Source: Gemmatimonadota bacterium (GTDB lineage: Bacteria; Gemmatimonadota; Gemmatimonadetes; Longimicrobiales; Gaopeijiaceae). From it: DNA of 64,000 nt. The stretch is from NCBI GenBank assembly GCA_016873995.1, contig VGVR01000017.1, positions 1 through 64,000 on the forward strand. Reading direction: 5' to 3'. The notes under the pieces were generated by a model. It was not told the origin of the DNA. It worked only from the letters and a program-made list of their open reading frames with translations, and ran no database searches. This document shows positions 16,992 to 23,969 of this stretch, in pieces (the first letter of the stretch is position 1; each line of letters starts with the position of its first letter). Position numbers and translations under genes: made by a program.

Positions 16992-17756
16992 ATGCGGAGC
17001 AGTCGGGCCGACAAGCGCATCTTCTCGCACAACGACGTGCAAGATCTCGAGCGCCTACTCGCGGCGTTGCCGCCCGAGCGCCCGAAGGTGGTGGCGTTCG
17101 AGTCGGTGTACTCGATGGACGGCGACGTCGCGCCGGTCGCGGAGATCGTGGAAGTCGCGGAGCGCCACGGGGCCATCACTTATCTCGACGAAGTCCACGC
17201 GGTGGGCATGTACGGGCCGAGGGGAGCGGGGATCGCGGAGCGGGATGGCGTCCAGGATCGCATCACGCTCATTCAGGGCACGTTGGCGAAGGCGTTCGGC
17301 GTGTTCGGCGGATACATAGCTGGGTCGGCAGCCAGCGTGGACTTCATTCGCAGCTTCGCACCCGGCTTCATCTTCACGACGGCACTGCCGCCGGCGGTCG
17401 TCGCGGGTGCGCTCGCGAGCAAGCGACTGCTCGACGCGGATGCGACGCCGCGGGAGCGGCTCCACGAACGCGTCGCCGCGCTGAAGCGCGCGCTAGCGGC
17501 GACCAGTCTGCCCGTCATGCCGACCGCGTCGCACGTGGTGCCCGTTTTGGTGGGTGACCCGGTCCGTTGCCGGCGCATCTGCGACGAGCTGATGAGCCGA
17601 CACCGCATCTACGTGCAGCCGGTGGTTCCACCGACCGTGCCGAAGGGCACCGAGCGCCTACGCATCACGGCGACGCCTCAGCACACGGACGAGGATATCC
17701 GCGAGCTCGTCGCGGCGCTAAAGGACGTCTGGTCACACGCCGTGTCAGCGACGTAG
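16992..17756 (+). CDS. hemA: 5-aminolevulinate synthase, C-terminal part after the in-frame TAG
   Basis: This continues the same frame as the upstream ALAS part, beginning one codon after the TAG. It contains [31 protein letters not shown] with the PLP-interacting Asp and His, and [12 protein letters not shown], whose Lys (residue 247 of the joined protein) forms the Schiff base with [18 protein letters not shown] distinguishes ALAS from 8-amino-7-oxononanoate synthase and 2-amino-3-ketobutyrate ligase. The ATG at 16992 lacks a properly spaced ribosome binding site, and an isolated C-terminal half would not be active. Confidence 0.83.
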   Translation: MRSSRADKRIFSHNDVQDLERLLAALPPERPKVVAFESVYSMDGDVAPVAEIVEVAERHGAITYLDEVHAVGMYGPRGAGIAERDGVQDRITLIQGTLAKAFGVFGGYIAGSAASVDFIRSFAPGFIFTTALPPAVVAGALASKRLLDADATPRERLHERVAALKRALAATSLPVMPTASHVVPVLVGDPVRCRRICDELMSRHRIYVQPVVPPTVPKGTERLRITATPQHTDEDIRELVAALKDVWSHAVSAT

Positions 17757-17785
17757 GCGCGGACTCCGGCGCTAGTTCGACGGCG

Positions 17786-17880
17786 ACCTGGTCCGGTACT
17801 GGCCCTGGGCCTGGTCCCGACCCTAGCCCCGGCCATGGTCCCGGCCCCGGTTCTGGCCCTGGTCCAGCGCCCCGGGCCGG
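17786..17880. repeat. Degenerate hexanucleotide-period GC repeat
   Basis: About 95 bp built from variants of GGTCCC and GGCCCC with a 6-bp period. In one frame it would encode alternating Gly-Pro, but it lies in the gap between ALAS and the next gene and upstream of that gene's start and ribosome binding site. It is best treated as a non-coding simple repeat. Such tracts expand and contract by slippage. Confidence 0.6.
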
Positions 17881-17989
17881 GTCCCAGGGCGCCACCCGAG
17901 CGTGGCCCCTGTCATCAGGATGCTCGCGCCCATCGCGCGCGCGGGCCCGCGACCGTATCATAGCCACGGCCCATAGATGGAGGTGGTCA

Positions 17990-19054
17990 ATGACCGCGCG
18001 CCTGCCCTTCGTGGGACGGGATTTCGCCCCGTCCGCTTTGCTCCTCGCCCTCTCGCTCGTCTGCGCCGCCGGCCTGGCCGAAGGGGTGCGTGCTCAGGCC
18101 TCCGGACCCATGCGGGCCCAACCGCAGGTCCCCCGAACGCCGGACGGCCGCCCAGATCTCCAGGGGAACTGGACCAACGCGACGCTGACGCCGTTCCAGC
18201 GTGAGGAGGGTCGCGGGCCCGTGTACACGCCGGACGAGGTCGCCGCGCTCGCGAATGTCGATGCGGACTGCCCGCCCAATCCGGGCACCGTCGCGTGCGG
18301 GCGGGCCCAGGCGGGGGGCAGCACGAATGAAGCCCGGCTATCCGGGAACGAGTACAACGAGATCTACTGGGATCGCGGCTCGCACGTCGCGGTCGTGCAT
18401 GGCGAGCCCCGCACGTCGCTCGTCACGCGCCCTGCCAACGGGCGCATTCCCGCGTTGACGCCGGCGGCCCAGCAGAGAGCGCGCGACGCCCAGGCGATTC
18501 GCGCCCAGTTCACGCAGTACGACCACCCCGAGCTGCGCCCGCTCGCCGAGCGCTGCTTCGTGTTCGGTCGCGGCGTCGCGCCACCGATGTCACCCAACGG
18601 CGCGTACAACAACAACTACACCATCGTGCAGACGGCGGACCACCTGGTAGTCATGTCCGAAATGGTGCACGACGTGCGCGTCATCCCCATTGGTCGGCCA
18701 GAGCCCATGCCTGCGCATATGCAGCCGTGGTTCGGTAATTCGTGGGGGCGCTGGGAAGGCGACGTGCTCGTCGTCGAGACCACGAACCTGAACCCAACGC
18801 ACGTGCTCCAGGGCGGCGCCATTCCGACGGCGCATACCAAGGTCATCGAGCGGTTCCGCCGCGTGGACGACGACACCATCGTCTACGACTTCACGGTCGA
18901 GGACCCCACCAGCTATGTGGAGCCGTGGGGCGGCGAGATTCCCTTCGAGAAGTTCGACCAGAACCTGTACGAGTACGCCTGCCACGAGGGCAACTACTCC
19001 CTCGCGGCCGTCCTCAGCGGGGCGCGCTTCGAAGAGCGAAACCCGGGGCGCTGA
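17990..19054 (+). CDS. Secreted protein of unknown function (Acidobacteria/Gemmatimonadetes-type)
   Basis: From ATG 17990, preceded by AGGTGG, the product is 354 aa with a signal peptide ending near VRAQA. It starts the mature part with PQVPRTPDGRPDLQGNWTNATLTP, a motif I associate with a large paralogous secreted family in Acidobacteria and Gemmatimonadetes whose function is unknown. Further conserved-looking segments are WFGNSWGRWEGDVLVVET, ERFRRVDDDTIVYDFTVEDP and a C-terminal YEYACHEGNYSLAAVLSGAR. No catalytic motif can be assigned. It stands alone, with the Gly-Pro repeat upstream and a convergent lipoprotein gene 18 nt downstream. Confidence 0.72.
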   Translation: MTARLPFVGRDFAPSALLLALSLVCAAGLAEGVRAQASGPMRAQPQVPRTPDGRPDLQGNWTNATLTPFQREEGRGPVYTPDEVAALANVDADCPPNPGTVACGRAQAGGSTNEARLSGNEYNEIYWDRGSHVAVVHGEPRTSLVTRPANGRIPALTPAAQQRARDAQAIRAQFTQYDHPELRPLAERCFVFGRGVAPPMSPNGAYNNNYTIVQTADHLVVMSEMVHDVRVIPIGRPEPMPAHMQPWFGNSWGRWEGDVLVVETTNLNPTHVLQGGAIPTAHTKVIERFRRVDDDTIVYDFTVEDPTSYVEPWGGEIPFEKFDQNLYEYACHEGNYSLAAVLSGARFEERNPGR

Positions 19055-19072
19055 GCTGGTCGAGGCGCCCCG

Positions 19073-20101
19073 TCACGGGCAGCTGCCACCCGTGAGGAAC
19101 CAGCAGCTCGTGTGGGGCGAGGTCTTGAAGAAGTCGAGCAGCTCGACTGCGACCTTGGTTCGCCCGGACGAAGAGGGATGCGTGCCGTCCGCGGCCAAGT
19201 CAGCGGCCAGCCACAAGAGACCGTCCAGGCGAGGCGTCGCTCCATTGGCCCACAGGTAGGGCCCCCATGAGACCCACGGCGCGACGCCATCGTAGTCGAG
19301 GTCGCCCGCACGCGCGTTCACGCCGCCACCGCTCTCCTGGGTGATCTGCGCCTCGACCAGCCATTTGACCGCGAACCCGCTCTCGTAGGCGTAAGGCTCC
19401 GGGTTGAGCGTCGTGGTCGCGTAGCCGGCGTAGATGCGGCTCGACGCGAAGACCTGCCGGAGGTTGGGATAGCGGATACGTAGCGCGCGTAGAATCTGGC
19501 CCATCTGGCCGAGCAGCGTGTAGGCGTCTGCGGCCGAGTCGGGGAGGGCGCGGGTGGGGCCCGGGTTGGCCACCTTGAGCCACACGACGGCCACCTGACC
19601 CTCGCCGAGCCCCCGCGGCCGGAGCACAGTGTCGCGAATGCGGTCGTACTCCACACTCGCAGCCGACGTCCACACGCTCGCCGTCTTGCCGCCCGCCGCA
19701 CCGTCCGCGATCGCCAGCCGCGTGGCGTCCACCGATGCGTCGGCTCCCGCGAGCGCCATGAAGCTCGAGAACTCCTGCGTCGTGTTCGACATGCCGATGG
19801 AAAGCAGCACGTACTTACCCGTCGGCGACGGCGTGCCGCTCGAGTCCCGACGAGCGATCGAGGCTGCGCGAGTGGCGCCGACGGCCGCGTGCGCCGAGGG
19901 CACGGTGTTGCCGCCAGGGAAGAGCCCGCCGGGGAACGAGAGGTACGTCCTCGCGCCCATGTCGGTCAGCGGCACGCGCACGCCGGGAGGAAGCGGGCCC
20001 GTGTCGTCCTCCGGTGAGTTGGGGCCGCTCTGCGTACAGCCTGCGAGCGCCAGTGCAGTGAGCAAGCGAACCGCAGGCGACGCCCTCCGCGCGGCCCGCA
20101 T
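19073..20101 (-). CDS. SGNH-hydrolase-like lipoprotein
   Basis: From ATG 20101 the product is 342 aa with a lipoprotein signal peptide (lipobox ALAGC). A first block, YVLLSIGMSNTTQEF, and a last block, DGTHPSSSGRTKVAVELLDFF, resemble SGNH-esterase blocks I and V, the latter carrying the Asp-x-x-His pair. A Gly and an Asn block are less clear. An esterase or a cell-surface binding role is possible; substrate unknown. It starts five bases after the TusA stop, so it is the last gene of the sulfur cassette transcript, though nothing in its sequence is sulfur-specific. Confidence 0.6.
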   Translation of the reverse strand: MRAARRASPAVRLLTALALAGCTQSGPNSPEDDTGPLPPGVRVPLTDMGARTYLSFPGGLFPGGNTVPSAHAAVGATRAASIARRDSSGTPSPTGKYVLLSIGMSNTTQEFSSFMALAGADASVDATRLAIADGAAGGKTASVWTSAASVEYDRIRDTVLRPRGLGEGQVAVVWLKVANPGPTRALPDSAADAYTLLGQMGQILRALRIRYPNLRQVFASSRIYAGYATTTLNPEPYAYESGFAVKWLVEAQITQESGGGVNARAGDLDYDGVAPWVSWGPYLWANGATPRLDGLLWLAADLAADGTHPSSSGRTKVAVELLDFFKTSPHTSCWFLTGGSCP

Positions 20102-20106
20102 GGTGA

Positions 20107-20364
20107 TCAGCTGCCGCCTGCTCCAGCGATGCGGGTCAGCACCAGCCGCCACTCCGATCCGCCTGACTCCTGCACGTCGGTTGTGAAGCCCAGCCGCGCC
20201 GCCTGCGTGGGGATGGTGTCGAGCGCGGGTGCATGGTCGGTGACGACCTCCAGGACGCGATCCTCCGGCGTGAGCTTCTTGAGCGCGCTCACCGTGAGCA
20301 TCATCGGGTAAGGGCAGATCTCGCCCCTCACGTCCAGCGTCTTCGCTGCTTTCGACTCATTCAT
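20107..20364 (-). CDS. TusA-family sulfur carrier protein
   Basis: An 85-aa cytoplasmic sulfur carrier of the TusA/SirA/YedF type. The N-terminal CPYPM motif contains the persulfide-carrying Cys17, followed by the two-layer alpha-beta fold (TVSALKKLTPEDRVLEVVTD and a C-terminal EWRLVLTRI strand). The ATG at 20364 has a GAGGTG ribosome binding site. It lies 31 nt downstream of the YeeE/YedE transporter and five bases upstream of the lipoprotein. It probably accepts sulfur from the imported thiosulfate or from the neighbouring rhodanese. Confidence 0.88.
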   Translation of the reverse strand: MNESKAAKTLDVRGEICPYPMMLTVSALKKLTPEDRVLEVVTDHAPALDTIPTQAARLGFTTDVQESGGSEWRLVLTRIAGAGGS

Positions 20365-20395
20365 CGTCACACCTCGTCCTTTCGATTCGCGGCCC

Positions 20396-21625
20396 TCACG
20401 CGTTCCTGCTGATGATCTTCGTGCCGATCCAGGCACCCAGTCCCAAGAAGATCGCGAAGGCCCACCCATTCAGCGCCAGCGACGGGATACTCGAGAAGAA
20501 GGCCCCGATCGTGCACCCCATGGCGATGCCGGCGCCGTACCCCATCAAGACCCCGCCCCCGAGCGACTGTAGGTACCGGACCGGCTGCTTCGGGATCCGC
20601 AGCTTGAACTCGCCGGCTCCGACGGCACCGGCGAACGAGCCCAAGAACATGCCGCCCACCTGGAACGTCATGTGGTTGGCGAGCGCCCCGTCCGTGGGCA
20701 CCATCACGCACCCGGGCAGCTCGGCAGCGCCCTCCATGGGCGGCGGCGCGAAGCCGAGCGCAGTCGAGAGCATGACGCCCCAACGGCCGACCTCCCCCGT
20801 GAACCCCCACGGCTCCTGCGCTGAGAAGAGCAGGACGTTGAGGCCACCCAGCGCGGCGCCGGCGATCAGGATTGGCCAGCCGCGGACGAACACCGTCCGT
20901 CCGAGCGCGCGCAGGTCGTCGGCCACTCCTGCCGAGGGCGGCGCAGGTTCCCGCGTCGCCGGCAGGACCATCCCCGACCGGTGCTCCCACCAAAGGACGA
21001 CCACGTAGGTGGCTCCCATAGCCAGCAGGGTAAGCGCCAGCGCGCCCGGGTGGCCTAAGTAACGTGGCAGCCAGATCCGCGGCGCGTCCGCCATGGACGC
21101 ACTCCACCACCAGTTCCAGGTGAAATTCGCCGCCAGCAGCCCACCCATGAGGCCCGCCATGGTGGCCCACGAGGCAACGTATCCCTCGGCCATGCGGTAT
21201 AGGCTTCCCGACACGCAGCCGCCCGCGAGCACCATGCCGACCCCGAAAAGGATGCCGCCGACGGCGGTGTGGGCGCCCAGGGGAAGGATGTTCGCGGTCG
21301 GCGGATCGAACCCCAGCGAGGTCATCGGAACCTGCCGGCTCATCGTGAGCCCGAAGCCGACCGACGCGACCGCGAGCCCGAGGAGCACGCCCTTCATGTT
21401 GCGGCCGTGGCCGAGCAGGAAGAGGTCGCGAAACGCCGAAGCGAAGCAGAAGCGGCCCCGCTGTAGCACGAATCCGAACGCGAGCCCGAACGCCCAGAAC
21501 ATGGAGAGCTGGGGGTTCGTGCCGTGCGCCCAGACGAAGACGGCCGCCGCCGCGGCCCACGCCGTCAGGGCCTGGGCTGCGTTGCGTGTCACGGCCGGTG
21601 GGGCCGCCGCGGCGAAGGTCGCCAT
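20396..21625 (-). CDS. YeeE/YedE family thiosulfate/sulfur transporter
   Basis: An integral membrane protein of 409 aa with about ten hydrophobic segments, organised as two YeeE/YedE halves. Conserved cysteines are visible in the family positions: GRFCFASAFRD, LAGGCVSGSLYRMAEG and AMGCTIGAFFS, which in TsuA-type proteins relay thiosulfate sulfur across the membrane. The gene starts immediately at the end of the rhodanese gene and is followed by TusA, which strongly supports a role in sulfur-compound uptake. The exact substrate (thiosulfate or other sulfane sulfur) is inferred from the family. Confidence 0.9.
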   Translation of the reverse strand: MATFAAAAPPAVTRNAAQALTAWAAAAAVFVWAHGTNPQLSMFWAFGLAFGFVLQRGRFCFASAFRDLFLLGHGRNMKGVLLGLAVASVGFGLTMSRQVPMTSLGFDPPTANILPLGAHTAVGGILFGVGMVLAGGCVSGSLYRMAEGYVASWATMAGLMGGLLAANFTWNWWWSASMADAPRIWLPRYLGHPGALALTLLAMGATYVVVLWWEHRSGMVLPATREPAPPSAGVADDLRALGRTVFVRGWPILIAGAALGGLNVLLFSAQEPWGFTGEVGRWGVMLSTALGFAPPPMEGAAELPGCVMVPTDGALANHMTFQVGGMFLGSFAGAVGAGEFKLRIPKQPVRYLQSLGGGVLMGYGAGIAMGCTIGAFFSSIPSLALNGWAFAIFLGLGAWIGTKIISRNA

Positions 21626-22450
21626 CTACCTCTCCCTCCCAGTCGACATGTTCGCTTCCCACTCCTGCCACGATCCATCGTAGAGGCGCACGCGCTCGAA
21701 CCCGACGTGGCGGAGCACGACGTAGGTGTGTGCCGCACGCATCCCGGACCGGCAGTACACCACCACGTCGCTCGATGGCTCCACTCCCAACGCGGACCAT
21801 TCCGCGCGCAGCTCGGCCGGATCGCGCGCGACGCCCCAGGACCCGGCCGGTACGGCGTTGAACCAGTCCCACCCCACCGCGCCTGGAATGTGTCCCCGCG
21901 CGAACTCGGCCGGGGAGCGGGTGTCGAGTAGGACCGCGGTACCGTCGCCTACGCGGGCCTCGACACAGGCGAGGTCGGCGTAGACGTCGGCGCGGGGCGC
22001 CGGGGCGAACGATCCCGACCTCTCCGCCTCGATGCCGGATGCGCGGGCGCCACCCTCTTCCGTCCAGCGGTCCCAGCCGCCGTCGAGCAGGGCCACGGCA
22101 CCGTGGCCATAGCGATGCAGGGCCCACAGCAGCCTAGACGCGGCGAGTCCCCACTGATCGTCGTACGCGATCACCGCGTCGCCGCTCGAGATGCCGAGCG
22201 AGGACATCAGGGCGGCGAACTCGCTCTCCGGAAGCAGCACGTTGCTGCACGGGCCGACGGCGGAGCCCAGCGCCGAGAGGTCGACCCGCGCCGCACCAGG
22301 GACGTGGCCGGCCGCGAATGCCTCTGCGCCGCGCAGGTCCACGACGCGGACACGCGGATCCCCGAGTCGGCCGCGCAGCCACGCCGGGTCGACGAGCAGT
22401 CCGGGAAGGACGGGTGCTATGGTCGGGGCGCCGGGCGGTGCGTTGGTCAT
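21626..22450 (-). CDS. Sulfurtransferase with two rhodanese domains
   Basis: A 274-aa tandem-rhodanese protein of the thiosulfate/3-mercaptopyruvate sulfurtransferase type. The first domain (about 18-130) is the inactive structural one; the second contains the active-site loop VVYCRSGMRA with Cys233. The CRSGxR loop leans towards thiosulfate sulfurtransferase activity rather than CGSGVT-type mercaptopyruvate enzymes. It is the first gene of the rhodanese-YeeE-TusA-lipoprotein operon; the next start codon directly abuts its stop codon. It probably passes sulfane sulfur to TusA in the cytoplasm, as no signal peptide is evident. Confidence 0.9.
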   Translation of the reverse strand: MTNAPPGAPTIAPVLPGLLVDPAWLRGRLGDPRVRVVDLRGAEAFAAGHVPGAARVDLSALGSAVGPCSNVLLPESEFAALMSSLGISSGDAVIAYDDQWGLAASRLLWALHRYGHGAVALLDGGWDRWTEEGGARASGIEAERSGSFAPAPRADVYADLACVEARVGDGTAVLLDTRSPAEFARGHIPGAVGWDWFNAVPAGSWGVARDPAELRAEWSALGVEPSSDVVVYCRSGMRAAHTYVVLRHVGFERVRLYDGSWQEWEANMSTGRER

Positions 22451-22626
22451 GTGGTAAGTCTGATCCGGGCGCCCGCTATTCCGCCACTTCGGACCTAATT
22501 CCCGGCCAAGATGTCCGAGTTACCGCGGAAAATCGGAAGTGGACGGCGCCGTGGCACCGGAGTCGCCCGCAACCCAGACCGCACACGAATCAGCCTCGAA
22601 TCGGTGTCCCGCGGTGGAAGCTCGCC

Positions 22627-23772
22627 CTAGCGCTGCACCCAAGGCGGGCGAATGAGCAACGCCGGGTCGGCGTCCGCTCGCGGCACGAACTTCTGCGTGC
22701 GCCCGTACTGGTTGTCGCCGCCGTACAAGTTCCCGTCTGAGTCCACGCTGAACGTGTGCACCTCGAGGTATCCGTCGGGAAGCTCGCGCGGGACGGTCCA
22801 GGTGTAGAGGCTGTTCCCCTCGAAATCGAGCTTGATGAAGCGGAGGGGCTGGAGATCGGTCATCCAGACGGCGTTGTCGTTCACGATGATGTCGAGCGGG
22901 AGCTGGAAGCCGTCCCACGTGTCCACGAGGTCGAGCGTGCGGGGGTTGCTCGTGGTGCGGAATACGTTCACGCGCCCGCCCGAGCGGTCGAGCGCGAACA
23001 CGAGCCCGTTGGGCCCGATGCCTATCGCATGCACGCCGTTGAACTGTCCGGGCGCCTCGCCGAAGCCGCCGACCTCCCCGAGGTACTGCGCGTTCCGGTC
23101 CATGATCATGACGCGGTGGTTGTCGAGTCCGTCCGCGATCAAGATGCGGCCATCGGGGAGGAACGCGACGTCCTGCGGGCGGGCGAAGTGCCTTCCGTCG
23201 GTTCCAGGGACGTTCTTTTCGCCGAGCGTCATCAGCAGGCGGCTGCCGTCGTTCGAGAAGACGTAGATCTGATGGAACGTCTCGTTGATGACCCAGACGC
23301 GCCGCTCGGGGTCATATGGGCTTATGCGCAGCCGATGCGGTCCCGGGCCCGCCGAACCCTCGCAGAGATGGTCCCATTGGGTCCAGCGCTCTTTCACTTC
23401 GCCGTTGCGATCGAGCGTGTAGAGGCAGTTGCGCCACACGCGACCGGTCGTCTCGGACAGCACGTTGACGCCGATGCTGCCGGCGTGCTGACGGAATCCC
23501 GCCGGCACGGGGTTTGGCAGCCGATACTCGCCGCGCATCGCCACGAAGATGCGGTCGGGCGACTCGGCGAAGACGCCCGAGTTGCCGCCGAACGCGTATC
23601 CCGGCTGTTGGAACGGCTTGTGCCACTCGCGCACCACGTTGTACGGACTCGGGCCGACGGGGCCGCTGATGACGGCCTGGGCAGACGCTGCCTCGACGGT
23701 GACGAGGGAGAAGCCCAACGCGGACAGAGCGTGGGCGGCGGCGGACGTGCCTCTCATCTTCGGTTTTCTCAT
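22627..23772 (-). CDS. Secreted six-bladed beta-propeller (NHL-repeat-like) protein
   Basis: From ATG 23772 (AGGA a few bases upstream) the product is 381 aa with a signal peptide ending near AASAQA. The mature part has NHL-type blades: ARPQDVAFLPDGRILIADGLDNHRVMIMD and GQFNGVHAIGIGPNGLVFALDRSGGRVNVF are two clear examples, followed by LPLDIIVND and FSVDSDGNLYGGDNQ. This fold is shared by peptidylglycine-lyase-like and binding proteins; no catalytic residues can be assigned. It is monocistronic and transcribed divergently from the DUF5916 gene. Confidence 0.72.
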   Translation of the reverse strand: MRKPKMRGTSAAAHALSALGFSLVTVEAASAQAVISGPVGPSPYNVVREWHKPFQQPGYAFGGNSGVFAESPDRIFVAMRGEYRLPNPVPAGFRQHAGSIGVNVLSETTGRVWRNCLYTLDRNGEVKERWTQWDHLCEGSAGPGPHRLRISPYDPERRVWVINETFHQIYVFSNDGSRLLMTLGEKNVPGTDGRHFARPQDVAFLPDGRILIADGLDNHRVMIMDRNAQYLGEVGGFGEAPGQFNGVHAIGIGPNGLVFALDRSGGRVNVFRTTSNPRTLDLVDTWDGFQLPLDIIVNDNAVWMTDLQPLRFIKLDFEGNSLYTWTVPRELPDGYLEVHTFSVDSDGNLYGGDNQYGRTQKFVPRADADPALLIRPPWVQR

Positions 23773-23969
23773 CGTGATCCTGGCGTCTGCAGGGGGTGTC
23801 GCGGACGATGTTCTAGCACTTGGGGGGGGTGCCACGCAAACCCCGGACGGAGCCCCCCGCCTTGCGGTCATGCAGAGACGGCGCAGGATTTCACCTCCCT
23901 AACGCTGCCTCGGAAGGATCTGTGTACCCACATCGGACGGAGTCGACTCATTGCGCGCCTCGCACGGGC

